From: Azospirillum sp.
Lineage (GTDB): Bacteria > Pseudomonadota > Alphaproteobacteria > Azospirillales > Azospirillaceae
Assembly (NCBI GenBank): GCA_027486405.1
Contig: JAIXPD010000039.1
Span: 1 to 38,623, forward strand
Direction: 5' to 3'
Length of the DNA stretch: 38,623 nucleotides
Below are positions 32,679-38,623 of the stretch, one piece after another; position 1 is the first letter of the stretch; each line of letters opens with the position of its first letter. The position numbers were made by a program, and so were the translations under genes. The notes beneath the pieces are model-generated. The model was given only the letters and a program-made list of their open reading frames with translations, was not told the origin of the DNA and ran no database searches.

Positions 32679-33566
32679 GTGGTGACGGCGGTTCAGCTTC
32701 TGGTCAATGGTCTGGCGCTGGGGGCGGCCTATGCCCTGGTGGCGCTGGGCTTCGTGCTGGTGCTGAACGCCACGTCGGCGGTCAATTTCGCCCAGGGCGA
32801 TCTGGTGATGGCGGGCGGGTTGCTGGCGGTGGCGCTGGCCCCGCTGCTGCCGTCGGTGCTGCCGGTCCCGGGACTGTTGCTGCTGCCGTTGGTGCTGGTG
32901 CTGATGGCCGGGTTGGGGCTGCTGCTGGCGCTGGTCGCCTATCTGCCGCTGCGGCGGCGTCCGCCGGTGTCGGTGTTCATCAGCACCATCGCGGTGGGCA
33001 TCATCCTGCAAAACGGGGCCGCCGTGCTGTTCGGGCCGGAGCCGCGCGTCGCCCCGCCGTTGTTGGGCGATGGGGTGGCGCGGGTCGCCGGGGTGGCGGT
33101 TCCGGAACAGTCGTTGGCGATCATGGCGGTGGCGGCGTTGCTGATCGGGACGCAGCATCTGGTGTTCAGCCACACCCAGCTTGGCCGACGGTTGCGGGCA
33201 ACGGCGCAGGACCCGGAGATGGCGCGGGCCTGCGGCGTGCCGGTGACGCGGATGATCCTGCTGACCTTCGCGATTGGCGCGGCCTGCGCCGGGGCGGCGG
33301 GGCTGCTGCTCGCCAACCGCTATTTCATGACGCCGACGGCGGGCGGCGACCTGATTTTGAAGGCCTACATCGCGGTGACGGTTGGCGGCTGGGGATCGGT
33401 TCCCGGTGCCGTGGTCGGCGCGCTGCTGATCGCGCTGTTCGAGGTCGGCGTGTCCTGGCTGCTGTCGCAACCGGTGGCGCAAGGGGCGCTCTATGGCGTG
33501 TTGCTGGTGATTTTGGCGCTGCGGCCCCAGGGGCTGTTTGGCGAAGCGGTGCGCCGCCGTGCGTGA
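32679..33566 (+). CDS. HAAT-type ABC transporter permease, LivH-like
   Basis: The product is 295 aa from GTG 32679 (a GTG at 32682 is equally possible). It has eight or so TM helices with LivH hallmarks: LVNGLALGAAYALVALGFVL, AVNFAQGDLVMAGGLLAVAL, the cytoplasmic coupling segment LGRRLRATAQDPEMARACGV, and KAYIAVTVGGWGSVPGAVVG. It pairs with the LivM part of the next protein to form the channel. Its end overlaps the next gene by 8 bases. It is under the upstream TPP riboswitch. Confidence 0.92.
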   Translation: MVTAVQLLVNGLALGAAYALVALGFVLVLNATSAVNFAQGDLVMAGGLLAVALAPLLPSVLPVPGLLLLPLVLVLMAGLGLLLALVAYLPLRRRPPVSVFISTIAVGIILQNGAAVLFGPEPRVAPPLLGDGVARVAGVAVPEQSLAIMAVAALLIGTQHLVFSHTQLGRRLRATAQDPEMARACGVPVTRMILLTFAIGAACAGAAGLLLANRYFMTPTAGGDLILKAYIAVTVGGWGSVPGAVVGALLIALFEVGVSWLLSQPVAQGALYGVLLVILALRPQGLFGEAVRRRA

Positions 33567-35292
33567 TTGGCTTGGGCGTGATTGGCTTGGGCGTGACCGG
33601 GTTGGCGCTGCGGCGCTGCTGGTTGGGGCGGTCGGGCTGCTGGCCTACGCGCTTATTTGGGCCTCGCCCTATGGGTTGCGGGTGCTGACGGTCGCCGGGG
33701 TTTACGCGCTGGCCAGCTTCGGTTTTCAGATCATCTTCGGGTTGGGCGGGGCGCTGTCGCTGGCGCAGGGGGCGTTCTTTGGCCTGGGGGCCTACGTCAC
33801 CGGCATTCTGGGCAGCCGCTACGGCTTTGACGCGTCCGTCACCTTTCCGCTGTCGCTGCTGGCCCCGCTGTTGGTGGCGCTGCCGGTCGGGCTGGCGGTG
33901 CTGCGGCTCGACTCCCATTACTTCGCCTTGGCGACGCTGGGGGTGGCGCAGGTGCTCCATCTGCTGGTCGTCAATTTGCCCGATCTGACCGGCGGGGCGA
34001 ACGGTGTGCCGGGGGTCCCGCCCTTCGCCCTGTTCGGTTGGAGCGCGCCGCGCGGGCTGCCCACCGCCGCGCTGGTCTGGGGGATGGTGGCGGTCGGCGG
34101 GCTGATCGGCTGGCGGGTGGCGCGCGGGCGGTTGGGGCGGTCGTTGGCCCTGGTGCGCGACGATCCGATGGCGGCGGCCTGCCTGGGGTTGGACGTCGGG
34201 CGGCTGCGCCTGATGGCCTTTGCCCTGTCGGCGCTCTACGCCGGGGCGGCCGGGGCGCTGGCGGTCCACACGCAGCGGGTGGTGTCGCCGGAGGTGCTGG
34301 AATTCCCGGTGATGGTGACGATCCTGACCATCGCCGTGGTCGGCGGGCGCGGGCGGATGGTGGGCGCGCTGCTGGGGGCGCTGCTGCTGATCCATTTGCC
34401 GGAATGGTTCCGGGGGTTGGAGCGCAGCTATCTGATTGTCTATGGCGTGGCGCTGCTGCTGGTGATCCTGCTCGCCCCGATGGGGTTGACCGGCCTGTGG
34501 ACGCGGCTGTTTCCCCCGCCCACCCACCGGTTGCCCGCCCCGTTGGAGCCGCCCGCCCCCCCGGCGTTGAACGGCGAACGGCTGCGGGCCGAGGGGGTGA
34601 CGAAGGATTTCGGCGGGGTGCGGGCGCTGGATGGGGTGTCGTTGCGGTTGGAGGCGGGCGTCATCGTCGGGCTGATCGGGCCGAACGGCTCGGGCAAGAC
34701 CACGCTCATCAACGCGCTGTCGGGGTTGGAGCGGTTGGACGCGGGCCAGGTTCGGATCGATGGCCGGGTGATGACCAACGCGCGGCCCGACCGCATCGCG
34801 CGGGCCGGTCTGGCCCGCAGCTTCCAGGCGGCGATTTTGCCCGACGACGCCACGGCGCTGGCGGCGGTGGCCGCCGCCCGCCTGCCGTTGGACCGCCGGG
34901 TGGAGCGGGCGGAGGCGCACGCCCGTTGGGCGTTGGAGCGGTTGGGGGTGGGGGCGTTGGCGGGGCGGCTCTGCCATGGGCTTCCGGCGGCGCTGCGCCG
35001 ACGGGTGGAGCTGGCGCGGGCGCTGGCCCGCCGCCCGTCGGTGCTGCTGCTCGACGAACCGGCGGCGGGCCTGACCGACGCGGAAAAGGCCGAGCTGGCC
35101 GCGCTGCTGCGCGCCCTGGCGGCGGATGGCGTGGCCCTGCTGGTGGTGGAGCATGACATGGAGTTCCTGTTGCCGCTGGCCGACCGGGTGCTGTGCCTGG
35201 ACCGGGGCCGCACGCTGTACGAGGGCGCGCCGGACGGGGTGCGGCGCGACGCGGGCGTGATCGCCGCCTATCTCGGCGGGGTGGGGGCATGA
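33559..35292 (+). CDS. HAAT-type ABC transporter LivM-LivG fusion (permease plus ATPase)
   Basis: The product is 577 aa from GTG 33559, chosen because it overlaps the preceding stop; TTG at 33538 would add 7 residues. Residues 1-325 form the LivM permease (GGALSLAQGAFFGLGAYVTG; LVRDDPMAAACLGLDVGRLR). Residues about 340-577 form a LivG ATPase: Walker A GPNGSGKTT (374-382), Walker B VLLLDEPAAG (Asp499-Glu500) and His532. The ABC signature, LSxGQ in active proteins, is replaced by GLPAALRRR (474-482), so one of the two ATP sites is probably inactive, since LivF keeps a normal signature. LivM-LivG fusions occur in several bacteria. The N-terminus has a duplicated RDWLG from a 15-bp repeat. Confidence 0.88.
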   Translation: MRDWLGRDWLGRDRVGAAALLVGAVGLLAYALIWASPYGLRVLTVAGVYALASFGFQIIFGLGGALSLAQGAFFGLGAYVTGILGSRYGFDASVTFPLSLLAPLLVALPVGLAVLRLDSHYFALATLGVAQVLHLLVVNLPDLTGGANGVPGVPPFALFGWSAPRGLPTAALVWGMVAVGGLIGWRVARGRLGRSLALVRDDPMAAACLGLDVGRLRLMAFALSALYAGAAGALAVHTQRVVSPEVLEFPVMVTILTIAVVGGRGRMVGALLGALLLIHLPEWFRGLERSYLIVYGVALLLVILLAPMGLTGLWTRLFPPPTHRLPAPLEPPAPPALNGERLRAEGVTKDFGGVRALDGVSLRLEAGVIVGLIGPNGSGKTTLINALSGLERLDAGQVRIDGRVMTNARPDRIARAGLARSFQAAILPDDATALAAVAAARLPLDRRVERAEAHARWALERLGVGALAGRLCHGLPAALRRRVELARALARRPSVLLLDEPAAGLTDAEKAELAALLRALAADGVALLVVEHDMEFLLPLADRVLCLDRGRTLYEGAPDGVRRDAGVIAAYLGGVGA

Positions 35293-36005
35293 CCGCGCTG
35301 CTGTCGACCGTGCTGCTGTCGGTGGAGGGGCTGACCGCCGGGTATGGCGGGGCGGTGGCGGTCGATGCCGTGTCGCTGAGCGTGGCGGCGGGGGAGACGG
35401 TTGCTCTGCTGGGGGCCAACGGCGCGGGCAAATCGACGCTGCTCAAGGCGATTCTCGGGCTGGTTCCGGCGCGCGGGGGCTTGCGGCTGGACGGGCACGA
35501 CCTCACCGGCCTGCCGACCGAACAGCGGGTGGGGCGTGGTCTTGGCTATGTGCCGGAGGGGCGGCGGGTGTTCGCCGGGATGAGCGTGCGCGACAATCTG
35601 GAGGTCGCCGGTCTGCCCGACCGCCGCGCCCGCGCGCAGGATGTTGAGCGCGTCTTCACCCTCTTCCCCGATCTGGCGCGCAAAAGCGACGAGGCGGCGT
35701 GGCGGCTGTCGGGCGGGCAACAGCAAATGCTGAGCCTGGGGCGCGCCCTGATGGGGCGGCCCCGGCTGTTGCTGCTCGACGAACCGTCGCTGGGGCTGTC
35801 GCCCAAGCTGGCGACGGAGCTGTTTGCTGCCGTCGCGGCGGTGGCGGCAGGAGGCACGGCGGTGCTGGTGGCCGAGCAGAGCGCCAGCCGCGCCCTGTCG
35901 ATCGCCCCGCGCGCGCTGCTGCTGCGGTTGGGGCGGGTGGTGCTGGACGGGCCGGTGGGTGATCTTTCGGCAACGGTGTTGCAGGATGCGTTCTTCGGGC
36001 TGTGA
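35289..36005 (+). CDS. HAAT-type ABC transporter ATP-binding protein, LivF-like
   Basis: The product is 238 aa with ATG overlapping the previous stop (ATGA). It has Walker A GANGAGKST, Q-loop GLGYVPEGRRVF (the YVPEGR pattern is a LivF trademark), signature LSGGQQQM, Walker B LLLLDEPSLG and the switch position VLVAEQ with Gln, as usual in LivF. All catalytic motifs are intact, in contrast to the fused LivG domain. Together they form the asymmetric ATPase pair of the predicted thiamine-type importer. It is the last gene of the riboswitch operon; the next gene is 88 bp on. Confidence 0.93.
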   Translation: MTALLSTVLLSVEGLTAGYGGAVAVDAVSLSVAAGETVALLGANGAGKSTLLKAILGLVPARGGLRLDGHDLTGLPTEQRVGRGLGYVPEGRRVFAGMSVRDNLEVAGLPDRRARAQDVERVFTLFPDLARKSDEAAWRLSGGQQQMLSLGRALMGRPRLLLLDEPSLGLSPKLATELFAAVAAVAAGGTAVLVAEQSASRALSIAPRALLLRLGRVVLDGPVGDLSATVLQDAFFGL

Positions 36006-36093
36006 GATGGGGGGGTGGCACGGTGGTTGCCCTTGCGGATGCGGGCGAGCGCCGTTAGCTTCGCCGCCACAACCTGTCCATGGATTTCGCCCG

Positions 36094-37563
36094 ATGACCG
36101 CCCGCCTTGCCGCTTCGCTGTCCACTCTGTTGCTGTTGGGGACGGCCTTGCCCGTGGCGTTCGCCGCGCCGGTTGGGGATGCGGCCATGAACGGCGCGCA
36201 GGTGGCGGAACTGGTTCCGGTCGAACCCGGCATTCCCCCGGCCATGTATTACGGCGCGCCCTCGGCGGGCAGCGAAGTGGTCGTTCCCGGCGGTGGCCCT
36301 ACCGGCGCGCCCCCGGCCGACGCCGCGCCGGAAAAGGCCGGTCCGGCGGAGCTGGTCGATGGTTGGGAGGGCGGGGCCGCCAAGGACAAGGACGGCAAAT
36401 TCGCCTATTGCGTGGTGGAGGGGAATTTCACCTCCGGCCACACGCTGGTCATCGCGCGCAGCCCGAAGGGCGAAACCAATCTGGGCATCGGCATCCCCGG
36501 GGCCGAACTGCCGCAGGGCGACCGCTGGCCGGTGAAGATCGAGGTTGACGGCAAGTTCAAGCGCGAGCGCGTCGCCGTCGCCTCGCAATCCGACATGCTG
36601 GTGATTCCCAACGGCAAGGACGAGGAGTTCGTCAGCGCGCTCAGCACCGGCAAGGAACTGGTGGTGCTCTCCAGCTCCGACCGCATCGCCTTTGTGCTGA
36701 AGGGCACCAAGAAGGTGCTGGCCGATCTGAAAAACTGCGTGGACAAGGGCGGCGACGTGCCGCTCATCAAGACCTCCACCGGGAAGCCCGCCAACGCCCC
36801 CGCCGCCGGTCGCCTGCCGGAAGGCTTGACCAGCCTGCTGGCCGCCGCCGGTGTGCGCGACGCCGAGCCGGTGCCGCTGGACAAGGTCCCGCCCGACCAG
36901 CGCCCGGCCGATGTCGCGTGGCGCTTCGGTCCGCTGGTGGGCGGCATCCGCGAACGCGTGGTCGGTGAGGGGGCGAATCTCGACGAACTGTCCAGCAACT
37001 TCGCCGAATCGATGAAGGCCCGTTGCGAAGGCACCGGGACGATCACCCTGAACAACAGCGAGCAGGCGGGCGGCATCACCCTGCGCACCGGCACGGTTGA
37101 TTGCGCGCTGAAACAGGCGACGCTGCACGTCAGCCTGACCTTCATGCTGTCGCAAGGGCGGCTGTTCACCGTTCTGTTCCACGAATCGGCGGACCGCGAC
37201 GCCGCGTTGGCCGACAAGGTCCGCGACAACCTGACCCAGGTGCTGCGCAAGGCCGGAACCGCGCCCGCCCCGGCGGCGACCCCCGCCGCGCCCAGCACGT
37301 CGCCCGCAACGCCGCCCAACGCGCCCGCCAGCGGTCCCACACCCGCCGCTCCGGCCCCGGCGGCAACAACCGTTCCGGCTCCGTCCGTTCCGGCTCCGTC
37401 CGTTCCAGCGGCTCCTACCGCTCCCGCTCCGGCAGCGCCGACACCGGCCCCGGCCACGCCCCCCGCGCCGGAACCGGCTCCGGTTGCGCCCCCGGCGACG
37501 GCGGTTCCCGCTGCGAAACCCGCGCCGGGGCCGGTTCCGCCGCTGCCGGGCCGCAAGCCCTGA
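36094..37563 (+). CDS. Secreted protein with Pro/Ala-rich C-terminal tail, function unknown
   Basis: The product is 489 aa. A signal peptide (to about residue 24, AFA|APVG) precedes a Pro/Gly spacer and a beta-rich domain at about 108-230 (YCVVEGNFTSGHTLVIARSP ... LGIGIPGAELPQGDRWPVKI ... LVIPNGKDEEFVSALSTGKE). A second domain is at about 235-385 (LPEGLTSLLAAAGV, MKARCEGTGTITLNNSEQ). The last 105 residues are almost only Pro, Ala, Thr and Val. The first domain vaguely recalls invasion-associated locus B-like proteins, but I would not name it. The ribosome site is weak. Its position 88 bp after livF allows read-through from the riboswitch operon, but there is no functional hint. Confidence 0.75.
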   Translation: MTARLAASLSTLLLLGTALPVAFAAPVGDAAMNGAQVAELVPVEPGIPPAMYYGAPSAGSEVVVPGGGPTGAPPADAAPEKAGPAELVDGWEGGAAKDKDGKFAYCVVEGNFTSGHTLVIARSPKGETNLGIGIPGAELPQGDRWPVKIEVDGKFKRERVAVASQSDMLVIPNGKDEEFVSALSTGKELVVLSSSDRIAFVLKGTKKVLADLKNCVDKGGDVPLIKTSTGKPANAPAAGRLPEGLTSLLAAAGVRDAEPVPLDKVPPDQRPADVAWRFGPLVGGIRERVVGEGANLDELSSNFAESMKARCEGTGTITLNNSEQAGGITLRTGTVDCALKQATLHVSLTFMLSQGRLFTVLFHESADRDAALADKVRDNLTQVLRKAGTAPAPAATPAAPSTSPATPPNAPASGPTPAAPAPAATTVPAPSVPAPSVPAAPTAPAPAAPTPAPATPPAPEPAPVAPPATAVPAAKPAPGPVPPLPGRKP

Positions 37564-37588
37564 CGTAAGGAAATTCTTACACCCAATG

Positions 37589-37625
37589 AAACGCCCCGCC
37601 GGTGATTGCCATCGGCGGGGCGTTT
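37589..37625. terminator. Bidirectional terminator
   Basis: A perfect 13-bp stem (37589-37601 with 37613-37625) with an 11-base loop ends in GTTTTG on the plus side and has AAA on the other. It separates the convergent secreted-protein and PPK2 genes. A small extra hairpin GTAAG/CTTAC (37565-37580) lies just upstream. Confidence 0.85.
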
Positions 37626-37646
37626 TGTGTTTGGGGTAGTCGTCGC

Positions 37647-38471
37647 TTACGGGGCCGGGTCCGGGGCGATGCCCAGAACCTCCGCCGCCATTTTGGCGAC
37701 GTTGCTGTTGATCGGCGGCGGGGTGATGTTGACCCCGGCCTTCAGCGTCTTGGTGATGGTTTCCAGAACGCTGAGGCGGGCCGACCATTTGGAGTTGGCC
37801 GCGATCGCGTGCCACGGCGCGTTTGCGGTGGAGGTGTGATCGAACATGGTTTCGGTCGCCTTCACGTAATCGTTCCAGCGCGCGCGGTTGCGCAGATCCT
37901 CTTCGGTCAGCTTCCAGCGCTTGTAGGGGTTGTTCAGCCGTTCGCGGAAGCGTTCAAGCTGCTCCTCCGGGGTGATGTGCATGAAGAGTTTGACGATCCG
38001 CACGCCGTCGTCGGTCAGCAGCCGTTCGAACTCGACGATTTCGTCGTAGGCGCGCTTCCAATTGTCCTTGCTGGTGAACTTCTCCACCCGCTCCACCAGC
38101 ACCCGGCCATACCAGGAGCGGTCAAAGATGGCGAAGGTCCCACCGGCGGGCAGCTTGGTCCAGAAGCGGTAGAGATAATGCTTGCTCTGCTCCTCCGGCG
38201 ACGGGGCGGAGATCGGCCAGACGTGGAAGCCGCGCGGGTCGAGCGGTTCGGTCATGCGCCGGATCGCCCCGCCCTTGCCGCTGGCGTCCCAGCCTTCGAA
38301 CACGATGATCGCCCGGCGCTTTTCGTGCCAATAGGTTTGCTGGATGCGCAGCAGTTCCTTTTGCAGCTTGCTCAGGCGGCGGTCGTACTCCTCCGCCGAA
38401 TCAACGTGGTTGATCCGGTGGTCCAGCTTGCTCAGGCGGATTTTCGCAATCTTCTCGGTCGTCGTGGCCAT
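37647..38471 (-). CDS. ppk2: Polyphosphate kinase 2 (PPK2)
   Basis: The product is 274 aa from the ATG at 38471, with AAGGA about 8 bases upstream; the frame is open to 38540 but lacks a good start there. PPK2 motifs are complete: Walker A GWDASGKGGAI (about 60-70), FHVWPISAPSPEEQSKHYLY, Walker B-like IFDRSWYGRVLVERVE (Asp117, Arg118), and the lid KLFMHITPEEQLERFRERL with NPYKRWKLTEED. PPK2 phosphorylates (or forms from) nucleoside mono- or diphosphates using polyphosphate. The sub-class (AMP- or ADP-using) cannot be told with confidence by eye. Confidence 0.95.
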   Translation of the reverse strand: MATTTEKIAKIRLSKLDHRINHVDSAEEYDRRLSKLQKELLRIQQTYWHEKRRAIIVFEGWDASGKGGAIRRMTEPLDPRGFHVWPISAPSPEEQSKHYLYRFWTKLPAGGTFAIFDRSWYGRVLVERVEKFTSKDNWKRAYDEIVEFERLLTDDGVRIVKLFMHITPEEQLERFRERLNNPYKRWKLTEEDLRNRARWNDYVKATETMFDHTSTANAPWHAIAANSKWSARLSVLETITKTLKAGVNITPPPINSNVAKMAAEVLGIAPDPAP

Positions 38472-38623
38472 GCCCCGGTCCTTGTGTGGTGGCGGATGTC
38501 GCTGCACCGGATCCCACAACGGGGGTGGACGAACTGTCAACGGGTGAAACCGTCGCGGGCAGGCGATGGGGCCGGGGCCGGGGCAGGGGGGGCTGGGCGG
38601 TCATCAAACGACACAGGCGCGCC

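Noticed and set aside
33538..33558. TTG at 33538 as start of the LivM-LivG fusion
   Set aside because: The GTG at 33559 overlaps the preceding stop as in the other gene junctions of the operon, and TTG starts are rare.
33325..35154. 609-codon minus-strand open frame over the LivM-LivG fusion
   Set aside because: Shadow frame made of Pro/Gln/Arg low complexity.
1..38623. CRISPR arrays, tRNA/rRNA genes, insertion sequences, prophage
   Set aside because: No regularly spaced repeats, no tRNA-like cloverleaf and no transposase, integrase or phage proteins were found.

Overview
The window is about 38.6 kb of GC-rich (roughly two-thirds G+C) chromosomal DNA with dense, mostly plus-strand, translationally coupled operons. 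The gene content (MlaA, PPK2, TadG-like protein, HAAT and BMP-type ABC transporters, an HAMP-PAS-exonuclease-type protein), the codon bias and a dispersed palindromic repeat at the left edge suggest an alphaproteobacterium, most likely a Rhodospirillales member of the Azospirillum/Magnetospirillum kind. The genus is inference. I see no phage, IS element, CRISPR, tRNA or rRNA.

Layout. (1) 1-4078: a REP-like inverted repeat, then part of a type IVB pilus/type II secretion-like operon: a secreted Pro-rich protein, a lipoprotein secretin of the PilN kind, a GspF/PilR-type inner-membrane platform protein and a small one-TM protein. No ATPase or pilin lies in the window. (2) 4289-6657: three unrecognised or TPR genes (soluble 142 aa, polytopic membrane 224 aa, TPR 355 aa) behind a good promoter and closed by a strong terminator. 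(3) 6766-8499: two tandem paralogous small membrane proteins on the minus strand, divergent from an MlaA-family lipid-asymmetry protein. (4) 8709-15501: a five-gene RND efflux operon (adaptor with an unusual N-terminal extension, periplasmic/TM protein, RND pump, 78-aa one-TM protein, SH3/coiled-coil protein), closed by a 19-bp-stem terminator. (5) 15645-19378: an orphan TadG-like protein, a HAMP-PAS protein with a DnaQ-type exonuclease domain that has lost its catalytic residues, a periplasmic solute-binding protein, and a LysE-type exporter.

(6) 19585-30275: a nucleoside uptake and salvage locus. It has a BMP-type nucleoside-binding protein, a double ABC ATPase, two permeases, cytidine deaminase, purine nucleoside phosphorylase, deoxyribose-phosphate aldolase (deoC), thymidine phosphorylase (deoA) and a trailing DMT transporter. 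Nucleosides would be imported, deaminated or phosphorolysed, and the deoxyribose cleaved to acetaldehyde plus glyceraldehyde-3-phosphate. The locus is interrupted between ATPase and permeases by a divergent VOC/LysR pair with a LysR-type palindrome.

(7) 30391-36005: a second DMT transporter, then the most notable element: a complete TPP (THI-box) riboswitch at 31391-31470 directly upstream of a four-gene branched-chain-amino-acid-type (HAAT/Liv) ABC transporter: binding protein, LivH, a LivM-LivG fusion with a degenerate ABC signature, and LivF. By its regulation this transporter should import thiamine or a thiamine precursor rather than amino acids. (8) 36094-38471: a secreted protein with a Pro/Ala-rich tail and, convergently, a PPK2 polyphosphate kinase.
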